A stretch of 64,000 bases of DNA from Thermobifida halotolerans (GTDB lineage: Bacteria > Actinomycetota > Actinomycetes > Streptosporangiales > Streptosporangiaceae): the NCBI RefSeq assembly GCF_003574835.2, contig NZ_CP063196.1, forward strand, positions 3,410,001-3,474,000, given 5' to 3'. The notes under the pieces were generated by a model. It ran no database searches. It was not told the DNA's origin and worked only from the letters and a program-made list of their open reading frames with translations. Of this stretch, positions 10,101 through 19,800 are shown piece after piece; within the stretch, counting starts at the first letter, position 1; each line of letters begins with the position of its first letter. The position numbers were made by a program, and so were the translations under genes.

Positions 10101-12050
10101 CCACAGCGCGACGAACGCCTCCTCGAACAGGCTTCTCGCCTGGTGCATGGCGTCCCCGCCCTCCGGCGGGTCGGCGAGGCCGAAGTCGTAGATCCACGCC
10201 CACTCACGGCGCTGGCCGTCCTCCGCCGCGCGGTCGAAGGCGTAGGGCCACTCGTCGATGATCTCCAGGCCCATGTGCTCCAGCAGCGGAAGCACCTGGG
10301 ACAGCGAGATGGGCCGACCGGTCCGGTACACCTTGCAGCGCCACTCCCCCGGTAACCGCCCCTCGGAGGGGTAGAGCCGGACCGAGAGGTCGTCGGGGCC
10401 GAGCCGGTCGATGCGGGCGATGTCGTCGACCGCGACGGAGGCGGGCACGTCGACCTTGTAGCTCTCGCGGATCGTGTCGAGGTAGGCGTCCAGCAGTTCG
10501 CGGGCGCGGGTCGCGCCGAAGCGTGCGGTCAGCTCCGCCGCGAAGTCGTCGTTCCAGGAGCGGGTGGCCCTGGCGACCTCGGCTTCGAGTTCGGCCCGGT
10601 CGACTCCCGCGAGCGAGGCGCCCTTTCCCGCGCGCACCACGATGTGCAGCCGCGCCAGCGACGAGGAGCCCACCATGACGCTGTGGTCCATGGTGGCGCC
10701 CCTGAAGGCCCTGGCCAGCACGTCCTGCACGGCCAGCCGCACCTTGGTGGTGTAGCGGTCGCGCGGCATGTAGACCAGGCACGACATGTACCGTCCGTAG
10801 ATGTCGCGGCGCAGGAAGAGCCGGGTGCCGCGCCGTTCGCGCAGTCTCAGGACGCCCAGCACGATCTCCTGGATCTCGTCCACCGACATCTGGAGCAGCT
10901 CCTCGCGGGGGAATCCCGCCAGGAGCTCGATGGCCTCGCGGCCGTCGTAGCTGTCGGGGGCGAATCCGGAGCGCCGCAGGGTCTCGTCCTGTTTGCGTTG
11001 CAGGATCGGGATCTGGCTGTTGGCGCTGGTCTCGGCCTCGTGCGTGTACAGGCCGAGGAAGCGGTGCTCACCGACGACCCGGCCGTGCTCGTCGAACTTC
11101 TTGACCCCGATGTAGTCGAGGTGCTTGGGGCGGTGGACGGTGGAGCGGGAGTTGGCCTTGGTGAGCACCAGCACGTGCGGTTCGCGGGCCCTGCGGCGTC
11201 CTTCGGGCGGCAGGGGCCGGACCGCCTGGGCGTCGGAGGAGTCCATCCGCAGCAGTCCCAGTCCGGTGCCGAGGACGGCGCGCAGCCCCTCGACGCCGTT
11301 GTCGTCGGTGTCCAGCCGGTACTCCCGGTAGCCCATGAAGGTGAAGTGCCGGTCGGCCGCCCAGCGCAGGAACTCCGCGCTCTCCCCGATCTCGGTCTCG
11401 TCGACGCCTCCCGAGACGAGGGTGTCGGCGTCGGCGACGACGCGGTCGGCCAGCCGCAGCGCGGTGTGCCGCATCCTGGCGTGGTCCTCGTCGACGAGGC
11501 GCACGTCGGTGAGCACGTCGTTCAGGTCGCCCGCCAACTCCTTGAGCGCGGCCTCACCGGCCTGGCGGTCGATCTCCAGGTGGATCCACGACTCGTGCAG
11601 CGGCTGCAGGGTGTAGTCGTCGGGGTCGATCTCGACGATGTCGCCCAGGGGGTCGCGTTCCACCCGCAGTTGGGGGTGGATGATCAGCCGCACGCTGACG
11701 CCCTGTTCGGCCAGGCGCATGGCGACCGAGCTGACCAGGAACGGTGCGTCGTCGGTGACGATCTCCACGACGCTGTGCTCGGTGTCCCCGTCGTCTTCGG
11801 GGCTGCGCACCCGCACCTTGGCCCGTCCCTGCGTCCGCTGCGCGCCCAGCTCCCAGTGGGAGAGGGCGTGCCGTACGATCTGGGCGGACGGCCGTTCCTT
11901 GAGTTCTTCGAGGTCGACGTGCCGGTAGTACAACCGCAGGAACCGTCCGAACCGGTCGATGTCCACCGGAAGCGGTCCGGCCGATTCGGACCACTGACTG
12001 ACGGCGTCGTCAAGCAGTTGGTCCTTGACGGCGTCGGGTTGCCCTGACAT
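7197..12050 (-). CDS. gdh: NAD-specific glutamate dehydrogenase, 180-kDa class
   Basis: 1617 residues, typical of the very large NAD-GDH class first defined in Streptomyces clavuligerus. The enzyme oxidises L-glutamate to 2-oxoglutarate and ammonia with NAD+, feeding amino-acid carbon into the TCA cycle. The first ~700 residues are the regulatory ACT-like and helical region. The catalytic core contains VIVPTGAKGGFVCKR and the nucleotide-binding stretch around FTVVGIGDMSGDVFGNGM, followed by a C-terminal helical domain. I chose ATG 12050 because AAAGGAG (12062-12068) lies 11 nt upstream; a GTG at 12062 overlaps that site. It appears monocistronic, with a hairpin downstream and operator-like repeats upstream. 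Confidence 0.95.
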   Translation of the reverse strand: MSGQPDAVKDQLLDDAVSQWSESAGPLPVDIDRFGRFLRLYYRHVDLEELKERPSAQIVRHALSHWELGAQRTQGRAKVRVRSPEDDGDTEHSVVEIVTDDAPFLVSSVAMRLAEQGVSVRLIIHPQLRVERDPLGDIVEIDPDDYTLQPLHESWIHLEIDRQAGEAALKELAGDLNDVLTDVRLVDEDHARMRHTALRLADRVVADADTLVSGGVDETEIGESAEFLRWAADRHFTFMGYREYRLDTDDNGVEGLRAVLGTGLGLLRMDSSDAQAVRPLPPEGRRRAREPHVLVLTKANSRSTVHRPKHLDYIGVKKFDEHGRVVGEHRFLGLYTHEAETSANSQIPILQRKQDETLRRSGFAPDSYDGREAIELLAGFPREELLQMSVDEIQEIVLGVLRLRERRGTRLFLRRDIYGRYMSCLVYMPRDRYTTKVRLAVQDVLARAFRGATMDHSVMVGSSSLARLHIVVRAGKGASLAGVDRAELEAEVARATRSWNDDFAAELTARFGATRARELLDAYLDTIRESYKVDVPASVAVDDIARIDRLGPDDLSVRLYPSEGRLPGEWRCKVYRTGRPISLSQVLPLLEHMGLEIIDEWPYAFDRAAEDGQRREWAWIYDFGLADPPEGGDAMHQARSLFEEAFVALWRGQVESDDFNALVVRGGLDWRQVTVLRAYAKYLRQTASTFTPAYIADVLVSHTHIARLLVRLFESRFDPRLGTGREERCEGITEEIRGELDQVDNLDSDRILRFFLAAVEATLRTNYFQDGGAKPYLVYKLDPRRIPDLPQPLPRLEMFVYSPRVEGVHLRFGAVARGGLRWSDRLEDFRTEILGLVKAQTVKNAVIVPTGAKGGFVCKRLPRGDRDTVMAEVVSCYKQFISGLLDVTDNLVNGHVSHPEDVVRYDGDDSYLVVAADKGTATFSDIANSIAAERGFWLGDAFASGGSVGYDHKAMGITARGAWESVRYHFRELGVDVQNEDFTVVGIGDMSGDVFGNGMLLSEHIRLVAAFDHRHIFLDPDPDPAVSHAERRRLFGLPRSSWADYDTALISEGGGVYSRTAKSVPVTPQVREALGIASGVTSLTPHELIRHVLTAPVDLLWNGGIGTYVKASTETHAAVGDKANDPVRVDAAQLRCKVVGEGGNLGLTQAARIEFALAGGRVNTDFIDNSAGVDTSDHEVNIKIMLDREIRAGRLGRAERDELFVGMTDEVARLVLRNNYHQNVVLAAARKQSPSMLHVHTRYMRRLERDGHLRRRLEFLPDDKAVAARRSAGQGLTGPEFATLISYTKIALAEEILASDLPDDPYLRSVLVEYFPTPLRERFGDAMTRHPLRREIITTMVVNDMVNRCGSTFAFRFNEETGADAPEIARAYLLVREVFGLRDFWAEVEDLDHRLDVDTQLKMLLEARKLVERSARWLMRHRSFGSDLNAEIARFREGVREIVPQLPEMLQGRDLHSFDERRSSLAARGVPPALAERVAGMVPAYSTFDLVRVAEETGRSLREVAEVYFDLADQLQLSRLRERVIALPRDDRWSTMARGAVRDDLYAAQADLCAIILRSGHPGERPDELRAHWTEQNRNAVRRAAELLSEIWETERFDLPTLSVAVRSIRSLVDSSS

Positions 12051-12493
12051 CTGCGATCTCACTCCTTTGTGAGTCGTAGGGGGTCACAGGCCGTGGCGCT
12101 CGCGACGCCACGCGTCCTATGTGAAGTTGTGTGACAGAGACGGATCACATTCACAGCCGTCTGTCCAGCCGGAACCGTCGGTGCGAGACCCCGTGCGCAC
12201 AGGCGAAGACGCTGGTGGCCCGGACCTCGTTGTCCGGTCCGCGTCGCGGTTCCAGGCTACTGGGGTTCACAGAGAGCAATCGTGAGCGACTCGGTCAACA
12301 GTGTGTTTCACTCGTTAAGAGTGGGTTTCAGGCCAAAACCCTACTATCCACACATCGCACAACAAATCACACCCCGACCGCCCCCGCACGGTCCGGCGGT
12401 CGCCACATCCCTGCTTTCCGAGGTTACCGCCGTGGTCGCGGCCGTGGGGCGGACTCGGGAAGTTCCCACCCGGCGGGCGGGCGACGCCCCGGC
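12051..12493. other. Long intergenic region upstream of gdh
   Basis: 443 bp between the HAD-like gene and gdh, both on the minus strand. It holds the gdh ribosome site, a nested inverted repeat (12120-12155) and a gggttt/aaaccc hairpin near 12325-12345. No gene-like frame is apparent. It probably carries the gdh promoter and regulatory sites. Confidence 0.5.
12120..12155. promoter_or_regulatory. Nested inverted repeat, candidate gdh operator
   Basis: The outer pair TGTGAA/TTCACA (12120-12125 with 12150-12155) encloses the inner pair TGTGA/TCACA (12129-12133 with 12145-12149). Two nested TGTGA-type half-site pairs 70 bp upstream of the gdh start suggest binding of a dimeric regulator. The inner spacing of 11 differs from the 6 of classical CRP sites, so the regulator cannot be named. 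Confidence 0.4.
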
Positions 12494-13189
12494 TCAGTCC
12501 CCGCCCGTGGCCGCCCGGACCGCGGCCACCACCGCGGCCGGGTCGGTGAGGTCGGCCAGGATGTGCTCGGCGCCCGCCGCACGAAGCTGGGTCTCGGTCG
12601 AGGAGCCGCTGACCACGGCGATCGGCCGGACCCGGCCGATGCGGGCGGCCTCGACGTCGCGCGCGGACTCGGTGATGTAGACGGTCCGGTTCTCCGGAAA
12701 CGCGCGCCCGTAGGCCTCCTCCGCCCGCATCCGGGTGAACTGGATGAGGCTGGCCTTGGGGTAGTGCTCCGACCCGAAGCCGCCGATACTCAGGTCGAGC
12801 CGACTGTCCAGGCCGAACGCGGCGAGCTTGACCTTCGCGTTGGCCATGATCGTCCCGGTGACGACCGTCTGCACGGTGTCGGGAAGCCGCATGAGCGCGT
12901 CGAGCGCCTCGGCGGCGCCCGGCATCATCCGCCCCCCGGCCGCGAGCTGGTCGCGCCGCCGCGCGAAGGCCGCGCCCAGCTCCTCGGTGAAGCGCGGCAG
13001 CAGCGCCTCGTCGACGTCGTCGACGTCGTTGCGGGCCAGGAAGTCGAAGAAGAGCTCGGAGTCGGTCCGCCCCGCCGCGGGCGCCAGGTACACCAGCGGA
13101 ACGCCGGTCACCTTCTCGAAGGCCTCGGCGTAGGCCGCGCGCGTCACCCGGGCGACGTCGACGAGGGTGAGGTCGATGTTCCACAACAC
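12494..13189 (-). CDS. HAD-superfamily protein with Asn at the nucleophile position
   Basis: 231 residues with the layout of phosphoglycolate-phosphatase-like HAD hydrolases: motif I at the N-terminus, a helical cap (about 15-80), motif II VVTGT, and the late acidic motif around TVYITESARDVEAA. HAD phosphatases use the first Asp of DxD as nucleophile. Here motif I reads LWNIDLTLVD, so that Asp is Asn (codon AAC) and only the second Asp remains. The enzyme may be inactive or altered. The annotated start is GTG 13189. However, AAGGAG (13208-13213) sits 6 nt before an in-frame ATC (13201) that would add four residues and fit the family N-terminus better, so a rare ATC start is possible. Confidence 0.8.
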   Translation of the reverse strand: MLWNIDLTLVDVARVTRAAYAEAFEKVTGVPLVYLAPAAGRTDSELFFDFLARNDVDDVDEALLPRFTEELGAAFARRRDQLAAGGRMMPGAAEALDALMRLPDTVQTVVTGTIMANAKVKLAAFGLDSRLDLSIGGFGSEHYPKASLIQFTRMRAEEAYGRAFPENRTVYITESARDVEAARIGRVRPIAVVSGSSTETQLRAAGAEHILADLTDPAAVVAAVRAATGGD

Positions 13190-13370
13190 CAGGCGGCTGA
13201 TGGGGAGCTCCTTCGCTCGGGGGTGGGAGACGTCGTTGACGCCACATACCGGTGCCTATTCTGCCGCACCCCCCGATTCCCGTCGGATCGTTTCGCCTGG
13301 GAACCCCGGCGCGCTCCGCGCGGTCAACGGTGAGAGAGCACACGCACCGAGACGGCAGGAGCACCGGTCA

Positions 13371-13889
13371 GTGGGTACGGACCCGACAGCCTGGCTGGTG
13401 GGCGGCGAGTTCCACCGGAACCACGGACTCGGTGGGCTCGGGGACGCCGTCGCCCGGGTCCGCTCCTCCGCGTCCGCGCGGCGGCGGCTCCGCTCCGAGC
13501 CGGGCAGGCTCGGCGGTCCCCCGGAGCAGCGGCTGAACCGGCTGTCGGCGGGCTTCGACGCCTCCGTCGAACCTCAGCGGTCGGCGCTCCCGGGCCTCTT
13601 CACCGCCCACGCCCGGGCACGGCACCGGGTCCGCCCTCTCCTGGCCGGCGGCGACCGCCGGGAACTCCCCCGATCCGGAGCGCACGCCCCCTCGCCGAGC
13701 GCTTCCAGCCCGACCCGCTGCCCGGCCTCTCCCCCGGGGTCCGACCCGCCCGGGTCGGCCCCCGGGCGGGTCACAGGTAGCGCAGTTCCTGGGTGGCGTA
13801 CCACAGCAGTTCGTGGTCCTCGGCGCGCCCGGCGGCGATGTCGGGGGCCGCGGTCTCGTCGTCGACGTGGGCGGAGGCCACGCGCTTGA
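13371..13889 (+). CDS. Possible small or decayed gene, unrecognised
   Basis: The 580-bp gap between two minus-strand genes contains a plus-strand frame. It begins at GTG 13371 with CAGGAG 9 nt upstream, and the first ~60 codons end in G or C about nine times in ten. Later codons lose that bias, and the frame runs 119 bp into the antisense of the next gene. I recognise no family (start VGTDPTAWLVGG). It could be a short real gene, a decayed one, or chance in 72% GC DNA. Confidence 0.2.
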   Translation: MGTDPTAWLVGGEFHRNHGLGGLGDAVARVRSSASARRRLRSEPGRLGGPPEQRLNRLSAGFDASVEPQRSALPGLFTAHARARHRVRPLLAGGDRRELPRSGAHAPSPSASSPTRCPASPPGSDPPGSAPGRVTGSAVPGWRTTAVRGPRRARRRCRGPRSRRRRGRRPRA

Positions 13890-14202
13890 GCGGGACCTCC
13901 GCCTCCACCAGGACCGCCGCGGGCGAGTCGGCGCTGTCGGCGGCGCGGACGACGGCGTCGGGAACCTCGGCCGCGACCACCACCCTGCGGGCGGGCTCGT
14001 CGGGCGCCGCCCCCAGCAGCCGCAGCGACTCCTCGGCGGCCGCCTCCATGGCGGCGTACTCCAGTTCCTCCTCGTCGTCCGTGCCGTGGCGGGCGCGGAG
14101 GGCCGGGGTGACGGCGTAGGCGGTGTACGGAGCGCCGCGGAACCCCCCTTCGGCCAGGGCCTTGGTGAGGGCGCCGAGAGTGGCGGGCAGATAGATGCGC
14201 AT
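13771..14202 (-). CDS. Small acidic actinobacterial protein (DUF6912-like)
   Basis: 143 residues beginning MRIYLPATLGALTKAL, a start pattern I associate with the actinobacterial DUF6912 family. The protein is soluble, Ala/Glu-rich and ends LLWYATQELRYL. No catalytic motif is visible and no function is known. A second ATG 9 nt upstream (14211) cannot be excluded; neither has a clear ribosome site. It follows the HAD gene at 14284-14940 on the same strand, 81 nt apart. Confidence 0.7.
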   Translation of the reverse strand: MRIYLPATLGALTKALAEGGFRGAPYTAYAVTPALRARHGTDDEEELEYAAMEAAAEESLRLLGAAPDEPARRVVVAAEVPDAVVRAADSADSPAAVLVEAEVPLKRVASAHVDDETAAPDIAAGRAEDHELLWYATQELRYL

Positions 14203-14283
14203 GTGGACCATTGTCGCCGGACGCGCGGGGACCTCCCGGACGGGCGGGGCTCCGGCCACCCGTGTTCCGTGACGTGATTCATC

Positions 14284-14940
14284 TCACAGCAGAGAGGTCA
14301 GGCTGATCCCGCAGATCTCCTCCAGGCGCACCCGCGTCTCGCCGGGGTCGCGGTGCACGATGCCGGTCATGCCCAGCTCGACGGCGGCGGCGACGTTGCT
14401 CTCGACGTCGTCGACGAAGACGCAGTCCTGCGGTTCCAGGCCCACCAGCTCCAGCGCGTGCCGGAAGATCTCCGGTTCGGGTTTGCGCATGCCCACCTCG
14501 CCCGAGATCACCACGCCGTCGAAGGTCTCGGCGAACAGCTCGCGCGGGTAGCCGTTGCCCCAGGAGTTGGAGAGCAGGCAGGTACGCACCCCCTGGTCGC
14601 GCGCCGCGCGCAGCGCCGCGTACATCTCCTCGATCGGCTCGAAGCCCGCGAACATGCGCGCGATGAGCCCTTCGGCGGGCACCGGGCCTCCGTCGACCAG
14701 CCGCAGTCTGTCGGCGAGCATCCGCTCGAACTCGGGAATCTCGACCTCGCCCCGTTCCAGCGCGTGGACCGGGTTGCGCGTACCGCCGCTGTAGGCCTCC
14801 TGGACCCAGGTGCGCATGACGTCGCGGTAGGCGGCGCGGTCGATGCGCTCCTGCTCCAGCCAGGCGGAGATCGTCTCGGGCAGCGGCGTGGTCAGCACTC
14901 CGCCCCAGTCGGTGATGATTCCCCTGCGACTCTGGACCAT
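14284..14940 (-). CDS. HAD-IA family hydrolase
   Basis: 218 residues. Motif I is IITDWGGVLTTP, the DxGGV variant typical of the YihX/epoxide-hydrolase-N-terminal branch, so the missing second Asp is a family trait. Motif II is LLSNSW, the motif III lysine lies in MRKPEPEIF and motif IV is VFVDDVESN. These enzymes dephosphorylate small phosphorylated metabolites; the substrate is not predictable. The ATG at 14940 matches the family. It is divergent from the acyl-CoA dehydrogenase gene across 127 bp. Confidence 0.88.
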   Translation of the reverse strand: MVQSRRGIITDWGGVLTTPLPETISAWLEQERIDRAAYRDVMRTWVQEAYSGGTRNPVHALERGEVEIPEFERMLADRLRLVDGGPVPAEGLIARMFAGFEPIEEMYAALRAARDQGVRTCLLSNSWGNGYPRELFAETFDGVVISGEVGMRKPEPEIFRHALELVGLEPQDCVFVDDVESNVAAAVELGMTGIVHRDPGETRVRLEEICGISLTSLL

Positions 14941-15034
14941 TTCGCCTCCAGCCTCCCGATCTACCGGGCGATGATATTTCCCCGCGCGACGCCCGCTGAA
15001 TCCTCGTGCCCCGGTAGGATACGCCCCCCGAGGT

Positions 15035-15048
15035 ACCGACTGGTCGGT
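15035..15048. promoter_or_regulatory. TetR-type operator-like inverted repeat
   Basis: accgac-tg-gtcggt is a perfect 6-2-6 inverted repeat 20 bp before the acyl-CoA dehydrogenase start, in the divergent promoter region. ACCGAC/GTCGGT arms are common in operators of TetR-family repressors of actinobacterial lipid metabolism. The position would block initiation. The repressor gene is not in the window. Confidence 0.5.
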
Positions 15049-15067
15049 TCGGTGCGATACTCGTCCC

Positions 15068-16264
15068 ATGGATTTCGAACTCAGCCCCAAGGCCAAGGAC
15101 TACCTGGCCAACCTTCAGGAGTTCATGGACGAGCGCGTCTACCCGGCCGAGCCCGTCTACCACACCTGGCGCCGCGAGGCGGGCCCCGGCAACCACGAGC
15201 TTCCCCCGGTGATGGAGGACCTCAAGGCCGAGGCGCGCCGGCGCGGGCTGTGGAACCTGTTCCTGCCGGACGTGGGCGGGCTCAGCGTCCTCGACTACGC
15301 CCCGCTCGCCGAACTCACCGGCCGCTCCAGCCTGGCCCCGCAGGCGCTCAACTGCTCCGCCCCGGACACCGGGAACATGGAGGTGCTGCACATGTTCGGC
15401 ACCCCCGAGCAGAAGAAGCGGTGGCTGGAGCCGCTGCTGGACGGCAGGATCAGGTCGGCCTTCGCGATGACCGAACCCGACGTCGCCTCCTCCGACGCCA
15501 CCAACATCCGCACCTCGATCGTCCGGGACGGCGACGAGTACGTCATCAACGGGCGCAAGTGGTGGATCAGCGGCGCGGCGGACCCGCGCTGCGAGATCTT
15601 CATCGTGATGGGCAAGACCGACCCCGGCGCCGAGATCCACCGCCAGCAGTCGATGGTCCTGGTCCCGCGCGACACCCCCGGCGTGAAGGTGCTGCGCTCC
15701 CTGCCGGTCTTCGGCTACCAGGACCAGGAGGGCCACTGCGAGATCGAGTTCACCGACGTCCGGGTACCCGCGGAGAACCTGGTCGCGAACGAGGGCGACG
15801 GCTTCATGATCTCCCAGGCCCGCCTCGGCCCCGGACGGGTCCACCACTGCATGCGGGTCCTGGGCAAGGCCGAGCGCGCCCTGGAGCTGATGGTGCGCCG
15901 CGCCACCGGCCGGGTCGCCTTCGGCAGGCCCCTGGCCGACCAGGGTGTCGTCCAGGAGCAGATCGCCGAGTCGCGGCTGGCCATCGAGCAGGCCCGGCTA
16001 CTGGTGCTCAAGACCGCCTGGATGATCGACAGGTACGGCGCGAAGGCCGCGCGCAACGAGATCGCCGCCATCAAGGTGGCCGCGCCCCGCGCCGCGGTGG
16101 CCGTCATCGACCGCGCCATCCAGGTCCACGGCGGAGCCGGGGTCAGCGACGTCGTACCGCTGGCGGAGATGTACGCGGGAGCGCGCGCCATGCGGATCTT
16201 CGACGGCCCCGACGAGGTGCACCTGCGCTCGCTGGCCCGCCGCGAGATCAAGCGGTATTCCTGA
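15068..16264 (+). CDS. Acyl-CoA dehydrogenase (ACAD10/11-like)
   Basis: 398 residues with the three-part acyl-CoA dehydrogenase fold: N-terminal helices (1-120), beta domain with [16 protein letters not shown] (FAD and substrate contacts, about 138-155), and the C-terminal helical domain with [22 protein letters not shown]. The segment IVMGKTDP...[10 protein letters not shown] and the ending [16 protein letters not shown] resemble the ACAD10/11 branch. It oxidises an acyl-CoA to the 2-enoyl-CoA using FAD. The chain length of its substrate cannot be read from sequence. It is a single gene with a TetR-type operator-like repeat upstream and a strong hairpin downstream. Confidence 0.93.
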   Translation: MDFELSPKAKDYLANLQEFMDERVYPAEPVYHTWRREAGPGNHELPPVMEDLKAEARRRGLWNLFLPDVGGLSVLDYAPLAELTGRSSLAPQALNCSAPDTGNMEVLHMFGTPEQKKRWLEPLLDGRIRSAFAMTEPDVASSDATNIRTSIVRDGDEYVINGRKWWISGAADPRCEIFIVMGKTDPGAEIHRQQSMVLVPRDTPGVKVLRSLPVFGYQDQEGHCEIEFTDVRVPAENLVANEGDGFMISQARLGPGRVHHCMRVLGKAERALELMVRRATGRVAFGRPLADQGVVQEQIAESRLAIEQARLLVLKTAWMIDRYGAKAARNEIAAIKVAAPRAAVAVIDRAIQVHGGAGVSDVVPLAEMYAGARAMRIFDGPDEVHLRSLARREIKRYS

Positions 16265-16271
16265 CCCCCTC

Positions 16272-16310
16272 GCCGCGGGCCCCGAGGTCGTCCTCCGCGG
16301 GGCCCGCGGC
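16272..16310 (+). terminator. Hairpin terminator after the acyl-CoA dehydrogenase
   Basis: A perfect 13-bp stem (16272-16284 with 16298-16310) lies 8 nt past the stop, with a 13-nt loop. No U-run follows. A weaker repeat cgccccgg/ccggggcg (16367-16413) lies beyond it, on the side of the convergent GH3 gene. Confidence 0.75.
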
Positions 16311-16432
16311 ACCTTCCGCGCGGCGTCGGCGGCCCGGAACCGACCCGCCCTCGGACCGACCGTGGACGCCCCGGAGGAGGGCCGCCGGGGGAGGGCTCCC
16401 CGGTGCCGGGGCGGTCAGCACCGAGTGGCCGG

Positions 16433-18094
<1,662 letters not shown>

Positions 18095-18369
18095 GGACAC
18101 CTTCAGCGGACGTTCGACGGGACGGGGCCAGCCTAGAACGTCCGGCGGCCGCGCGCGGACCGACGCGGCCTTCCCCGGCCCCGCGACACCGCGTCCGACC
18201 TGCTTCTCGGTGGAACACACGTTTCACGGCGGACGTGGGGGTACCAGCCCCATGACACGGCGGGAGAACCGCCGCACACCGTGTCCGCGGCCAACCCCGC
18301 AGCGGTGCCTCCCGTCTTCTCCCTCCGAGGGACGTCGCGCCCTCCCCACGGGAAAGGAGAGCAGAGGCC

Positions 18370-19476
18370 GTGCCCCACACCAACGGACCGCGTCCGGTCT
18401 TCGACCCCGATCTTCCGTCCGAGGCCGCCGCGCGACTGCGCCGCGACCTGGAGCGGCTGCCCCGGGGCGGCGGGCCCCCGCCGCGCTGGCTCGCCTCCCG
18501 CTCCGCGCGGCTCGCCGTCGCGGCCGCCCCGCCGCTGGCCGCCGCCGGGCTGCTCCCGCTGTCGCTGTACTCCGGCTCCGCGCTCCTCGCGCTGTTCTTC
18601 CTGCTGGCACTGTTGGTCAACTGCGCCATCGGCATCACCGTCGCCGAGGACGTCGACCTCCACGACTTCGTCACCGCGCTGCTGCTGTCTCCGCTGACCG
18701 CCGTCCCCCTGTTCCTCCTCGCCCGGATCATCGAGTCCGGTCTGGTCGCGGTCGGCATCCCGCCCGACGGCGGCCTCGGCGCGGAGGACGGTCTCCTCTC
18801 CTCGATGCGCGTCTCGGTCGCGGTCCTGCTCGTCCTCGTCGGAACCGTCGCGCCCTGGGGGATTCTCCACGCCACCAGGTCCGCCGTGCTCGCGGCCACC
18901 CACCGCGGGCGCTATCTCGTCGAGCGGGACTTCGGCGGCTGGCCGCCCACGGTGGAGGCCAGGACGATGGCGGCCGTCCAGCAGGCCGTCGACCGCGTCC
19001 GGGAGGGGGCCGAGGTGCTCGGCGACTCCTTCGACAGGCGGGCCGCCCTGACCCTGCTGCGCGAACAGGAGTGGCGCATCGCCCAGGACCTGGTACGGCA
19101 CCGCAGGCACCGGCTGGAACTGGAGGAGCGCCGCCGTGAGGCCGTCTCCGAGCGGGTCCGCGAGGCACTGCGCCCCCAGGAGGAGGCCGTACGGGCCTCC
19201 TGGGGGGCCATCACCGAGCGGGCGGACGCGGTCATCGACTACGGCAGGAGCGTGCACGACGCCGTGGTCGCCCACCGCGAGTGGGAGCAGTGCGAGGAGA
19301 TCACCCGGAGCAACGACTCCTACGCCGACCTCGTCGCCTCCTCGACCTCCGGCACACTCGACACCGAAGCGCTGGCCGCCGACACCACCCAACTCCGGGC
19401 GGCCCGCGAGGCCCGCGACGAACGGGTGCGAGAGGCCATGCGGGCGGGCGAGTGGCTGACCCACGCCCTGAGATAG
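18370..19476 (+). CDS. Membrane protein of unknown function with long cytoplasmic helical tail
   Basis: 368 residues. Membrane helices lie near 50-70, 75-95, 100-122 and 150-172. The remaining ~190 residues are charged, helical and coiled-coil-like (RHRRHRLELEERRREAVSERVREAL). The GTG start at 18370 has AAGGAG about 10 nt upstream. I do not recognise the family. The plan, a membrane anchor with a long Arg/Glu-rich helix, suggests oligomerisation or a scaffold, but that is inference. It converges with ptsH. Confidence 0.75.
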   Translation: MPHTNGPRPVFDPDLPSEAAARLRRDLERLPRGGGPPPRWLASRSARLAVAAAPPLAAAGLLPLSLYSGSALLALFFLLALLVNCAIGITVAEDVDLHDFVTALLLSPLTAVPLFLLARIIESGLVAVGIPPDGGLGAEDGLLSSMRVSVAVLLVLVGTVAPWGILHATRSAVLAATHRGRYLVERDFGGWPPTVEARTMAAVQQAVDRVREGAEVLGDSFDRRAALTLLREQEWRIAQDLVRHRRHRLELEERRREAVSERVREALRPQEEAVRASWGAITERADAVIDYGRSVHDAVVAHREWEQCEEITRSNDSYADLVASSTSGTLDTEALAADTTQLRAAREARDERVREAMRAGEWLTHALR

Positions 19477-19488
19477 CCGACGCCGAGA

Positions 19489-19510
19489 GCCCCGTCCGCG
19501 ACCGCGGGGC
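19489..19510. terminator. Weak hairpin between convergent genes
   Basis: gccccg/cggggc stem (19489-19494 with 19505-19510) in the 57-bp gap between the plus-strand membrane protein and ptsH. No U-run; it may serve both directions. Confidence 0.35.
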
Positions 19511-19533
19511 CCGTGGGGCCGCCGCGGCGGACG

Positions 19534-19797
19534 TCAGTCCTCGTCGGCGGCCGCGATCTCGGCGAGGCGGTCCAGCAGCTCCTCGGCGCCCTCGCCCTCG
19601 GCGGTGACCACGATCTCCTCGCCGCTGCGCACTCCCAGTGTCAGCACCGCCAGCATGCTCGTGGCCGGCACACCCGCGCCGCCGGGGCGGGCGACCCGCA
19701 CCTCACCGTCGAACGCGGCAGCCGCCGCGACGAACCGCGCCGCGGGACGGGCGTGCAGTCCGACCGGGGAGGCCACCGTGACCCGACGTTCGGCCAC
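19534..19797 (-). CDS. ptsH: Phosphocarrier protein HPr
   Basis: 87 residues. Phosphorylation-site motif GLHARPAA carries His15, which takes phosphate from Enzyme I and passes it to EIIA domains. The region PATSMLAV (44-51) corresponds to the Ser46 segment that HPr kinase modifies in Firmicutes, but actinobacteria generally lack that control. It is the last gene of a minus-strand operon, 3 nt after the HAD phosphatase gene, with crr first. Enzyme I is not in the window. Confidence 0.96.
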   Translation of the reverse strand: MAERRVTVASPVGLHARPAARFVAAAAAFDGEVRVARPGGAGVPATSMLAVLTLGVRSGEEIVVTAEGEGAEELLDRLAEIAAADED

Positions 19798-19800
19798 GGC

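Noticed and set aside
7335-12047. Very long plus-strand frames opposite the glutamate dehydrogenase gene
   Set aside because: They mirror the minus-strand codon bias of a clearly recognised enzyme; their products are Gly/Val/Asp-rich shadows with no family features. The same applies opposite secA, the GT2 gene, lpqB and fbiC.
14284-14940. Missing second Asp in HAD motif I taken as inactivation
   Set aside because: DxGGV is the normal form in this HAD branch, and the nucleophile Asp and other motifs are present.
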